A stretch of DNA of 64,000 nt from Mytilus californianus (lineage: Eukaryota > Mollusca > Bivalvia > Mytilida > Mytilidae), in NCBI RefSeq assembly GCF_021869535.1, contig NW_026262690.1, forward strand, positions 18,439,001-18,503,000, in the 5' to 3' direction. Both the position numbers and the translations under genes were made by a program. The notes beneath the pieces are model-generated. The model was not told where the DNA came from. It did no database searches and was given only the letters and a program-made list of their open reading frames with translations. Positions 45,563 through 55,401 of the stretch are shown one piece after another; within the stretch, counting starts at the first letter, position 1; each line of letters begins with the position of its first letter.

Positions 45563-46112
45563 TATTCAGTAGGCTTTGGGGGTATCACAATAGCAATGGC
45601 TAAAACAGTTTACCAAATTGCAGTTTGAATTATTCTCCAACAAATTACTTATAAAATGAAGGAAGTTGATATTTGACAGAACAAAATTTTGCTGATTTTA
45701 CAGTAATGTAAATTATTTCCCTTTAATATTAGCAGAAAAAGTAATTGCTTTAGAAAAAAATATCCAAATTACAATTACACATTAACTTGCTGTTAGAAAA
45801 CAGAACTATAATTTATTGACCTACAAAACAATGTTTTGAACTATTTATTTATAAAATTTATTTAAAAGTCATTATATAGGCAACAACTAACTGGAGCTGG
45901 ATGGTATGTATTACTCTTTATTTCACTGCACTCACTTCATACTAACAACCTTCACTGAAGGAATTTGTTAAAAATATTTAACCAGTTGATCAGTTTGTTG
46001 GAGAAGAATTCCAACTGCAATTTGGTAAACTGTTTTAGCCATTGCTACTAGAAGTGTTACGAAATGGTGTATACTCGACGATGAGGTTGACAAATTAGAC
46101 TTTAAATGTGGG
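45563..46112 (+). pseudogene. Inverted duplicate of the exon at 47733-47876, split by a MITE
   Basis: TACTGTGCTTATTCAG, the acceptor of the exon at 47733-47876, is followed here by TAGGCTTTGGGGGTATCACA then ATA; then comes the MITE (45593-46045) and the sequence resumes GTGTTACGAAATGGTGTATA and GAGGTTGACAAATTAGACTT, up to AAATGTGGG at 46112. The first exon codon TGG has become TAG and a G has been inserted, so this copy could not be translated even without the insertion. Similarity to the other copy stops at 46112. Confidence 0.7.
45593..46045. mobile_element. 453-bp MITE with ~57-bp inverted ends and TA target
   Basis: Both ends read GCAATGGCTAAAACAGTTTA then CCAAATTGCAGTT in inverted orientation, with about three mismatches over 57 bases, and each is flanked by TA. 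The interior is AT-rich and non-coding. Comparison with the uninterrupted copy (47840-47866, minus strand) shows an empty site with a single TA. A TA target fits Tc1/mariner-type mobilisation; which transposase is involved is unknown. Confidence 0.8.
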
Positions 46113-47732
46113 TATCGTATCAAAACACAAAAGCGATTGAAATATTTAAATTACCTGTGTATCAATTGAATCTTCTGTTTAAACTGCATAGTACTGATGT
46201 CCACGTATATTTGTTCGTTATAACAAACGTCCATTTGAAAACTTTTTTTATACAATTTCTTTATAAATATTCCTTATGGAACAAATATTCCATAACAATT
46301 ACGGTATTCTGTGTGAGGAATAAAAATGATAAATCCCATAATATATCTTCCTTTTGGAACACTGATAGGAGGCAATGGTATTGCAGAAAGGATATAAATC
46401 TAGAAGAAAAGAGAAAAGGAAAGCCGGGAAAAAAAGGAGTAATGGATGAGAGAAACAAATCCCCGCCAATCCTTATAAAGTAAAGCAATATGTACTTGCT
46501 ATTTTATTTTTTGGCGTTTTCGAAATCAATAGCGACGGACCATTTAACTTAAAGGGGTGTTTACCCGAGGTCAGAACTTTTTTTCCTAACCTAGGAGCTT
46601 TTAAACTTTGCACAAGGTAAAATTAATACATAGAAAATGTGCAACTCCTTTAATGGATTTATTTTGGATATAGTTTGCCGTTTGTTTTCTGAGGTTGAAA
46701 CTTCGTGAATTTTTCAAATTGTACAAATGACCAACATGACACGTCAATGACCTCTCTAGCCTTTATTAGACCGAGGAAATTATTTTATATATAATAATAT
46801 GTTTTATATTATTTTCATGTTAAATGTGACTGGTTCGACTCAACGAAATGAGATTCTTTGGAAAAAGACATCCTATACATATTCATGCAAAATTTCAAAT
46901 CATTTCGCACTGTAATTTCTGAGGTCTGAAATTGTCTTACCCGTTTAACACGCTTTTCAAACAGTCCGAAAATTACTCCCCGTCATATATCCTCTAATGC
47001 ATGTTTTTTTTCTTTGTTTACTTCTTAACTCTAACTTTAACGAAGTCTTTATAAAACAAATAGAAAACAAGTTTAAACTGAAATTGAGATTTCTTTTGTA
47101 AGGGTTCTATGTAAAATGTGACTCGTTTTTCGCCGGTTTGATATCCTAAATACATATTCCTGCATTTTTCTCTTTGAGTTTTCTGTTCATGCTACGAGTG
47201 CACACATACATGCTTAGATACCGATTCTTTGTGAAATCTATGCACTAAATATTTCTTTGTCGACCCGCAGAAAAAATGAACTTGCGATTATCGTTCGGAT
47301 GTCGGGAATAATTATATGGAACACGCTTTTAGGCGCTTGAAAACTTTCAGTCAGTGGAAGCCTACGGAGACATTAAAAAAAAACCAACCAGACTGGACCA
47401 GACTGTAGAGCTTTGTGCAGGTTTAGTAAAGGTTGTTTGATTGTTGTTTGTTTTTCGTCAAGTGACAATTATTTCATGCATTTTCAGGACGAGATTTAGT
47501 ATAATGGAGTGACAGAGTGATATGTTCGAAGAACAGTAATTAATATAAAAAAATCAAACTGGCTGATTATTAGTTTTTTTTTAATCTAGAAGTGCATACT
47601 TGAATTACCATCAACCCCCTCCCTTCCCACACACGTACACATTTCCCGCCCTATAATCACAAGCAATGATATCAGAAAATGAGTATTCTAAATTAATATA
47701 ATTAAAAAAGAACCAAGCAGTGTGTATGATAC
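46113..47732. other. Unassigned non-coding sequence between the two exon copies
   Basis: About 1.6 kb. A 125-codon plus-strand frame (46106-46483) starts inside the duplicated exon but in the wrong frame, and its AT-rich, repeat-like composition gives no reason to call it. Nothing else stands out. Confidence 0.35.
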
Positions 47733-47876
47733 CTGGTTAACATCACGCAAATTGTATGTTACTGGTTTTAATCGACAATCAATGACACAGTCCCCACATT
47801 TAAAATCTAATTTGTCAACCTCAGCGTCGAGTATATACCTGTTCGTAACATGTCTATTGTGATACCCCAAAGCCCA
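47733..47876 (-). CDS. Internal exon candidate, cysteine-containing
   Basis: On the minus strand a good acceptor (TTATTTTACTGTGCTTATTCAG, split here as TTATTTTACTG and TGCTTATTCAG) precedes 144 bases with no stop and a donor AACCAG|GTATCA. The 48 codons, phase 0 at both ends, read WALGYHNRHVTNRYILDAEV, then DKLDFKCGDCVIDC and RLKPVTYNLRDVNQ. Three closely spaced cysteines and the lack of hydrophobic runs suggest an extracellular domain. Its phase does not fit between the exons at 50535-50715 and 24664-24755, so it may belong to another gene or be a decayed copy itself. A broken second copy lies inverted at 45563-46112. Confidence 0.45.
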
Positions 47877-47896
47877 CTGAATAAGCACAGTAAAAT

Positions 47897-47962
47897 AAGA
47901 AGATGTGGTAGGATTGCAAATGAGACAACTCTCCGCCAGAGACCAAATGACAAAGAAGTAAC
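47897..47962 (-). repeat. Dispersed mussel repeat end (GATGTGG-type)
   Basis: AAGAAGATGTGGTAGGATTG then CAAATGAGACAACTCTCCGC and CAGAGACCAAATGAC. I recognise this from many mussel sequences. In reverse complement it ends like the repeats at 35046 and 63660. Confidence 0.65.
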
Positions 47963-47964
47963 AG

Positions 47965-48110
47965 TATTTCCCGCCATATTAGTTTGGTACTTTATTTACT
48001 GTCATTATTGTTTGGTACTTTATTTCCCGTCATTGTAGTTTGGTACTTTATTTACCGTCATTGTATTTTAGTACTTTATTTCCCGTCTTTGTATTATTGT
48101 ACTTTGTTCT
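47965..48110 (+). repeat. Minisatellite G, ~28-bp unit, locus 2
   Basis: Five units of TTTATTTCCCGTCATTGTAG then TTTGGTAC, the same unit as at 45130-45545. It separates the dispersed repeat at 47897 from the non-LTR fragment at 48107. Confidence 0.85.
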
Positions 48111-48864
48111 GAAAGATATAATCTGAGATAAGCTTGAGGCAGCCAGAATTGTAACAGGTCTTCCTGTTTTTACTAGTAGTAGAATTATTTATGATGAGAT
48201 TGGTTGGGAAACTCTAGCTGAACGAAGAGAAAGGAGGAAGTTACAATTATTTTATAATATTCAACATAATAATGCACCAGCCTATCTTTGCAATTTAATT
48301 CCACCAACAATCCAAAGTACAGCTGTTTACCCCTTACGTAATGGGAATGATATAATATACCCTTTTTGTAGACTTTCATTGACCCAAGAATCCTTCATAC
48401 CTTCAACTATACGACTGTGGAATAACCTTAATGTGCTGACCCGCAACATTGACTCTTTAGGTAAATTCAAAACTGAATTGAAAAATCTTAAACTGAATTC
48501 AAAAGCCCAAGTACCCAAACATTATAAATTTGGCAATCGTAAACTCAACATCATTTTGACTCAACTTAGATGCTCAGCCTCGTTTTTGAATTATGATCTT
48601 AACAGAGTTAATATAATTTCAGATCCGTCTTGTAGCTGTGGTGCTAAGCGTGAAGATTCATTTCACTTCTTTTTTGAATGTCCTAATTATACGAATATAA
48701 GAATCAAACTATCTAATAATCTGAACTGGTTACCAGAGAACTCTCTATTAAATTTGAACATCTTAACCTCCGGTGATTCGTCATTAACTAATGATGAAAA
48801 TGAAAGAATTTTAAAGAATGTATATGAGTTTATTAAAGAGTCAAAGAGGTTTCTAATTGTGTAA
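48107..48864 (+). pseudogene. Non-LTR retrotransposon ORF2 C-terminus, 5'-truncated
   Basis: The frame is open from a TGA near 48123 (AAGCTTGAGGCAGCC, reading KLEAARIVTGLPVFTSS) to the stop at 48862-48864, about 245 codons. Landmarks are IGWETLAERRERRKLQLFY, AYLCNLIPP, FIPSTIRLWNNL and, at the C-terminus, CSCGAKREDSFHFFFECPNY, the C-x-C-G...H...C cluster common to jockey/CR1-like ORF2 proteins. The RT and endonuclease domains are missing, so this is a truncated insertion. The remaining frame has no internal stop, which suggests a fairly young copy. Confidence 0.85.
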
Positions 48865-49080
48865 TACAGCACACTAAAGTGCATACACATGTATATTGTG
48901 TACAACCATTCACATCATCACACATCATCTTTTACATATCCAATATATACAATGTATTATTTGCATGCATGCTTTGTAAAAAATTCTATTGTTATAAATT
49001 GTTCATGGGAGAAGAATTCATAAGTTTGATTAACTTGTGTCTCATCCCTTTTGCATATTTAAGCAAATAAAATATGTTTA
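48865..49080 (+). mobile_element. 3' UTR of the non-LTR fragment
   Basis: T/A-rich sequence follows the stop and ends in AAGCAAATAAAATATG, which contains AATAAA at 49066-49071. The exact 3' end and any tail are not clear. Confidence 0.45.
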
Positions 49081-49273
49081 AACTATATAATCTGATTTTA
49101 TTGTTCGGAATCCGTTTGTTGAAGTGTACATATTTATGTCTTTTTTCTTAAGTTTTTACACTCCGTTTGTTTTAGATTGTTTGTGTTTTTGGTTTAATAT
49201 ATGTTTTTGTTGGAGTTTTTGTTATGGTTAACTATGTGATCAGTGTTTATTGCTCTTCACATTTCAAATAATG

Positions 49274-49373
49274 GTTATCCCATGATGACGCGGTGTGTCA
49301 GTGTAAGATCACCCCGATGGCCGGAGGCCAGAGGGTGATCTAACACTGAGACACCAAGTCCGAATGGGATAAC
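49274..49373. mobile_element. 100-bp foldback element (GTTATCCCAT ends)
   Basis: GTTATCCCAT (49274-49283) and ATGGGATAAC (49364-49373) are exact complements. Inside them, GGTGTGTCAGTGTAAGATCA and TGATCTAACACTGAGACACC also pair, leading to GGCCGGAGGCC at the tip, so almost the whole unit is one long hairpin. A smaller hairpin (GGTGATCT...AGATCACC, 49994-50028) with similar stem sequence follows. Confidence 0.8.
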
Positions 49374-49519
49374 TATTTTACATCCATTAGACAAAAAACC
49401 ATTTACAATTCATAAAATCTAGTTTAGAACGCCACACAACCATTATAATATACTTTATATATTACTATATAATATATACCCTTTATGACCCCCGAACACG
49501 ATGTTTAAATATGAAACCA

Positions 49520-49730
49520 TGTCAACTCGCCCCACAAGCCAATCGGCCCACACTAAATCGCCACTTTCTAAAATATCGCCCCACTCTTGTTTACCAACTC
49601 TCCCCACTTATGAAAAAGGGTAAAATCCCATTGAACAATCAGTCTGACAACTCGCCTTATTTATGAAGAGAGTTAAAATCCCACTGAATAAAGGTCTGCC
49701 AACTCGCCCCACTTATGAAAATATCTTGCT
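49520..49730 (+). repeat. Short tandem repeat, ~53-bp unit
   Basis: Three to four partial units contain CAACTCGCCCCACTTATGAA then AAGGGTAAAATCCCATTGAA. Confidence 0.7.
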
Positions 49731-49771
49731 TCCTTTAGATATATTAAATTACTGTGAATTGGTATCCAGTC

Positions 49772-49840
49772 GTCCTGGTGTAGGGGTATGTGTCGTGGGC
49801 TGATATGCTCAAGGTCTTGAGTTCGAATCCCCCAGCATAG
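49772..49840 (+). tRNA. tRNA-like sequence, degenerate
   Basis: TGGTGTAGGGGTATG resembles a Pol III A box and GAGTTCGAATCC a B box (core GTTCGAATCC, 49821-49830), at tRNA-like spacing. An acceptor-like helix GTCCTGG/CCAGCAT pairs at 6 of 7 positions. The T stem is poor, with only G-C pairs at some positions, and the anticodon arm is unclear, so this is more likely a tRNA relic or the head of a SINE than a working tRNA gene. Confidence 0.3.
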
Positions 49841-50039
49841 GCAATGGATTTTTTCTACATAAATTTTGAAAAAAGAGTGTCTTTATTCTATCCTTTATAA
49901 GAATAATTCTAAGTTTTATTGTGGATTAGGCATTCCCGCCAAAATGTTGCAAAACAAAGGAAAGCATGCAAAACAAAGAGACTGAAGCTGTGGTGATCTG
50001 GTAGGGATGATCCGCCTCAGATCACCCCTGGTAGAACAA

Positions 50040-50534
50040 AGGAGCTCGGACGTAATGTTCTTTGAACACTACTTATTTTTGAATCCAATTCCTTATTTAG
50101 TGTAATTTTTTTTTTTACTTCATGACGTTTTTATTAGTGTTAAATAAACCCCTTTTTCAAGATGACAAAATCTTTGAGAACTGTTCATGAACATTACAAA
50201 ATATGAATTTTGATGATACATATGTTTGTTAGCCTTTCAATATTAAAATAATAGAGTAAGACATGATACGTGGAACGAAACAATTGATTTATGCGTATCT
50301 TACTAAAAAGGGGGATGATTACTCAAAATATTTAGTTTGACATCTTTTATTCCTAAAGATTTGCATGTGATAACGTGAAAACTTAGGGAAAATAAGAAAG
50401 ACAACCGCTGACTTTCGGTATGTTCGGATAGGCATAATAAATAAGGCAAAGTTCAGATTACGTCAGCCTCGAGCTCGCTGACAGATTCAATTATTTAGTA
50501 AAATCTATGAAACATAAATGTGAAAAAACCTTAC
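50040..50534. other. Presumed intron 3' of the exon at 50535
   Basis: AT-rich with no repeat of note. It lies just downstream, on the minus strand, of a good donor. Confidence 0.35.
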
Positions 50535-50715
50535 CTGATAACTTTCCTCTTTTTGGACATGTCACGCTTACTTATATCTAACCTCTTACGGCCGGCCATC
50601 AGAATCACGGACATTGTCACACCGACACTGACAATATGGTCAAAAACTTGTATTTCTAACGCTATCAGTAGGAGTAAGATATCGACAGACACAACAGACT
50701 TAAGTTTCTCTAGTT
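50535..50715 (-). CDS. Internal exon candidate with hydrophobic core and basic tail
   Basis: On the minus strand a T-rich acceptor (TTTTTATTAAAATTTTAG) precedes 181 bases that enter with two bases, read 59 codons and leave two bases (AG) before a strong donor CAG|GTAAGG. The peptide runs LEKLKSVVSVDILLLLIALE, then IQVFDHIVSVGVTMSVILM, then a basic end RKRLDISKRDMSKKRKV. The first part could be one or two membrane helices, with the basic tail on the cytosolic side. The AG left over joins G of the exon at 24664-24755 to form an Arg codon. The open frame also extends upstream of this acceptor to 50875, so the exon start could lie further 5'. No family recognised. Confidence 0.4.
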
Positions 50716-51194
50716 CTAAAATTTTAATAAAAACAAATTGATTACTTTGAATAAACACAGGTAAAATGAAATATACGGGCTGATGATTGGTTAATACGAT
50801 GGCTTTGAATAAAATAGGAATTAACCAAACAAGGAATGAGTCGATAATATCGAGCTGGCCTCTCGGGTAATACATCAGTCTTCAGAATTAATCCTTTAAC
50901 ATGTCATCCAATCTCGCATTTAAAGTTTGAAATACTGATACTGTAAGGCGAACAGTTCAATTAATTGATCAGTAATTGCCTAGTATTAGGTGTTATATTC
51001 AGAGGAAAAACAAACAATTTTTCTTCGCGAAAAAAAAGTTATTCCAATTATTTATGATTTGCAGTAAAGTAAACTCTTTTCAGAAGCTAGATTGTAAATA
51101 AAAGTTTGTCAATACCGAGGTCAGTGACTGGTCAAATCTGGCATGACAAACACGTTTGATTCTATTTTATCTTTATTATGAAGAGAAATGCAAA
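50716..51194. other. Unassigned sequence upstream of the exon candidate
   Basis: The reading frame of the exon continues open to 50875 on the minus strand. Beyond that nothing is recognisable. Confidence 0.3.
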
Positions 51195-51545
51195 AGCTAA
51201 TTTAGAAATAGCGTGATCAGAGATGCAAAGGCGAATTTATCAAGTAATGTGATAAAGATACAAAAACGATTTTATGAATAATAATAATGTGATAAGAGAG
51301 GCGAACGCGATTTTCTAAATAATGAGCTAAGAGATGCAAAAACGATTGAATAGATAATGTGATAAGAGATAAAAAAAAAAAACGAATTTATAAATAATGT
51401 AATAAGAGATGCAAAAACGAATTTATAAATAGTTTGATAAGAGATGCAAAAACGAATTTGTAAATAATGTGGTAAGAGATGAAAAAAAAACCCCGAATTT
51501 ATAGATAATGTGAAAAAAGACACAAAAACGAATTATAAACAATAG
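51195..51545 (+). repeat. Tandem repeat, ~36-bp unit
   Basis: About nine units of AATAATGTGATAAGAGATGC then AAAAACGAATTTATAA, less regular at the left. The minus-strand frame across it is repeat translation. Confidence 0.9.
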
Positions 51546-52425
51546 TAAGAGGACATCATTGATAAAGCTTTGTTTCATTCTTCCTAAAAAAACTCATATG
51601 AATAAAGGAACTGCAAACAAAAGAACACAGCTGGTTCCCATTCAAATGCCGATCGTCTGTTGTAAAACATGTTTAAAAAAATCCAGTATTTGGTGATGTC
51701 ATTTTCGGAGAATTTTATCTTTGAATCATAGCGGGTTTTTTTTGTGAATTCCTTACACCAAAGTTGTTTTGATGAGGTCCTGAATGACGTCGAACTTTCA
51801 ATCTACTACTCAATAATTATTCATAGTCTTTATCTTTAAAATCTATCTGGGCGTACAGCACTGTAAAATCTTTACATGGAAATTAACATCCTATTAGAAA
51901 TAAGGAGATACTTGATAAATAATTAATTGCATGCACCATTGTCAAGTAAATCTGATGAAACTATTTCTATACCCCTGAATGCATATGAACTGGTTCCGAC
52001 CAGTTCGATACATTTCAATAAATTACACGGTTACTAAAATTTGTCTCGTACATTTTCCTGCAATATCAATTCTTAACATTGTATTTGACTGTTCCCATTT
52101 AATAATTAGGTTTACAGTACCAGTTGACGACAATATTTATATTTATATGTTTTTGATTTTTAGAATGCTCGCTGGAACTGGCATTTTTAAGTAAAAAAAC
52201 GTCAAAAATCAGTAACGACCATATTTCGATAAATATCTAATTGAACGGGTGTAGTAGAATCAATATTTACAATATTGTTTGCAATATACGAATTTCATGC
52301 TTTCATTTAGTTTTCTATTAATCCTGATCAATTAATTTCATTACAATAATGAGACAAACAGTGCTATAACTATACACGAAAATAAATTAAAGCAGACAGG
52401 AACCAACAACAATCACTAAATTACA
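51546..52425. other. Unassigned non-coding sequence
   Basis: No gene or repeat that I can support. A 71-codon plus-strand frame at 51979-52194 lacks any signal. Confidence 0.35.
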
Positions 52426-52480
52426 GGCTCTTGACTTAGGACAGGTACATGCAGAATGTGGCGGCTTTGCACGTCACAGT
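52426..52480 (-). mobile_element. Fragment related to the Penelope-like 3' UTR
   Basis: CAGGCTCTTGACTTAGGACA then GGTACATGCAGAATGTGGCG is, in reverse complement, a diverged form of the GCCGCATTTTTGCGCCTGTC then CCAAGTCAGGAGCCTCTAG part of that UTR. Confidence 0.5.
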
Positions 52481-53105
52481 TTGTAAGCGCCAACCTTGTA
52501 ACAGCAAAATATAAGAATAAAATGTAAAAATCAGTTGAAAAAGGCTTGTGTATCTGGTCGACACTTATTACATAAAACAAGAATCAAAAGACGAAGAAAA
52601 CAACACAAGGTACCATTATTAGAGTACTTACAGATACTGTAAGCTAGTTCCTAGACAATTTCAAGTAATAAATAAACCATGATTTCCAAGACTAAAATAT
52701 CAACCAGTACACAGTCAACGGATTTAGTGTAACAGTCTGAGATAAGCACGATCTTGTACAATGCCAAAATATAATTCTCGACAGGATTTACTGTTTAGTT
52801 CAAAGATAGAACTATCAACTGATAAGAAATCCATTCGGGGAAGTTATTTTACATGTGATGAAATCCACACTACTTTGTGGACAGACTAATAGTACGAATC
52901 AAGCGTTCCACTTTCAAAACTGTGAAAATATGGTCTATCGTAAAATTGTAGTCATTTGTTGAGTCATTCACCTTTAGCGCATGTTTTAGATGTGTAATCA
53001 CATGACTCATGAAAGTTGAAAGCTACTGTTGTTTGGATGATATTTGAGTCCAACCAACATTAAAGTCCTTATGAATAATATAGTTTTGTCACAAATTCAT
53101 CTATT
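52481..53105. other. Unassigned non-coding sequence
   Basis: No feature. Confidence 0.35.
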
Positions 53106-54597
53106 TTGCTTATAAAGGTACCTTTTGCTTTAGTTTACCCACTGCAAACCATATAGACGTATATTTTCATCAGTCTCCGGGACGCTCCAATAATTAATCC
53201 AAATGCCGTATATGCATTTACAGTTATTTAAGCATCTTCAAGCGCATTGTGTAATTGTTTTGTACGTTTCCGAAGCTGTCTAATACCTTTAATTGGAAGA
53301 ACTAGAAGCAACATATGTGTCATTGGTAAAACAACATGTATATAATTACTTTTTCTTTGAATGATTCCTGTACTGAAAGCCTTTACCTTTTCATTATTGA
53401 GAAAAAATGTAAAGTATCCTATGGATATGTTGTGAAAATATCTTATGATTTCATTAAAACATTGCTATGTTCTCCTTCCAAACGTTTGTGCCTAATAGTT
53501 TGTATCCAGTATAGATGAGTGAATATGTAATTGTTAACATGGTTAATGACAAGTTTTAAATAAAACATATTGTAAACAGCAATTACTGAGATTCCACCGA
53601 AAAGCTATTTTTAGTGTGACTTCCAAAAGACGCTTGTAGAAAAAAAAATCAGCATATTTTTAAATACCCTAACATTGATCTTTCTTGTAACGTAGTGCAT
53701 TTAGGACACTTTATGACAACAGTTTTTACTGCAATCTTTGATTTGCTGAAAATTTTCAATGCACTGTGAATGGAATTGTCGTAAATGTAATGAGCTGGTC
53801 TGTCAGTAAGGACAATAACCATGATTATGTTGGTAGAATTTTCATTAACCTGCCTGCCTGTTGAAAACTCGTTGGCCTTGTGTCACATAGCTCTTTTCTA
53901 CTCCTGCTCATCTACTAAGAAATCTATAAATAGTATGAGTTTTGCAATAATTTATTTCTCGCTTTCGTTGTATCTTCCATAGAAAGACTTGCAAGATCTT
54001 TTCAAAGCATCTCCATCTTCATGCAGAAAACTCTTCTACATTTCTCAGAAATAGCTTTGCCACCAAAATGCACGGAAAGAAATGCAATTTTAAAACTTTC
54101 TTTGTAAGGTCCTGTTTCATTTATTACCTAAACCCCTATTCGACAGTCATCGTCATTTTGTTCAATGTCTGGTTCATGTAGTAAAGTTTTTATTTACCTT
54201 TCTTGGATACTACTAAGTCTTCTATGTGAGTCATCATAATAGGCAGCAACCTCATCTAATGTCACCAGCTCTATAGATGGTGGTATATCGCAGAAACGTC
54301 ATGCATGCTATATTCTTATCGTCATCTTTCAATGCATCTAGAACACTGCCTTTTTCATGGATAAAGTTGTAATCATATATACACTTCTTCATGGGCTCCT
54401 ACATCGGTAGCATTTCAGAATGGATGGCCATCTGTTTTTTAACTGACTAGTTTCAGTTTGTGGCCTCTGCAATAAATATTTTTTTTATAAATGATCGTTC
54501 ATTCCTTTGTGACTTCTTATTATATAAAGCAACGTATGTAGCATAGGCATTGTCATCTTGGATATATTGAACAACTGTTTGGCTCTCCCTGCTGTCA

Positions 54598-54966
54598 TAA
54601 AAATAATCATGTGTTTACACACTGCAAACCACACAGATAAGATTGATAATAATCATGTGTTTACACACTGCAAACCACTCAGATAAGATTGATAATAATC
54701 ATGTGTTTACACACTGCAAACCACACAGATAAGATTGATAATAATCATATGTTTACACACTGCAAACCACACCGATAAGATTGATAATAATCATGTGTTT
54801 ACACACTGCAAACCACTCAGATAAGATTGATAATAATCATGTGTTTACACACTGCAAACCACAAAGATAAGATTGATAATAATCATATGTTTACACACTG
54901 CAAACCACACAGATAAGATTGATAATAATCATGTGTTTACACACTGCAAACCACACAGATAAGATT
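54598..54966 (+). repeat. Tandem array, 46-bp unit, very uniform
   Basis: Eight units of ATAATAATCATGTGTTTACA then CACTGCAAACCACACAGATA and AGATTG, differing at only a few positions (ACACAG/ACTCAG, CATGTG/CATATG). A single related half-unit, TTTACCCACTGCAAACCATA, lies at 53137-53156 beside the paralogous flank, so the array grew from sequence already present there. High uniformity implies recent expansion. Confidence 0.95.
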
Positions 54967-55040
54967 AAACATGTCTACTTTCATCAGTCTCGGGGACGCT
55001 CTAATAATTAATGCAATAATTAAGCGTTTAAAGAAAGCTG

Positions 55041-55066
55041 TAAGGGAGCTACCATTTGATTTTTAT

Positions 55067-55097
<31 letters not shown>

Positions 55098-55320
55098 GGG
55101 CTAGGATGAAAAATTTTGTCCTGCCTTTTTATTTTTCCCTCTATTCGGTCCTGCCTTTTTATTTTTCACTCTATTTGGTCCTGCCTTTTTTTTTAGTTTA
55201 TCCTGACTTTTTTTTTACATAAATTGTCATCCTGCCTTTTTTTTTGTGCAAATAATCTCATCCTGCCTTTTTTTTACTCAAAACTCCTGTCCTGCCTATT
55301 TTTTTCAAATTTCATCCTAG

Positions 55321-55381
<61 letters not shown>

Positions 55382-55401
55382 ATCAAATGGTAGCTCCCTT
55401 A
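55041..55401. mobile_element. Foldback element with poly-G and poly-C arms
   Basis: TAAGGGAGCTACCATTTGAT then TTTTA at the left (55041-55065) is exactly inverted at the right (55377-55401). Next to these ends are 30 G (55067-55096) and 56 C (55321-55376). The middle repeats GTCCTGCCTTTTTATTTT-like units six or so times. I recall elements of this design in mussels. Target duplication could not be fixed. Homopolymer lengths are probably unreliable. Confidence 0.8.

Noticed and set aside
46106-46483. 125-codon plus-strand ORF, the longest non-retroelement frame on that strand
   Set aside because: It starts inside a duplicated exon but in the wrong frame. Its composition follows the AT-rich DNA, and it overlaps an equally open minus-strand frame. 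No splice or domain evidence.
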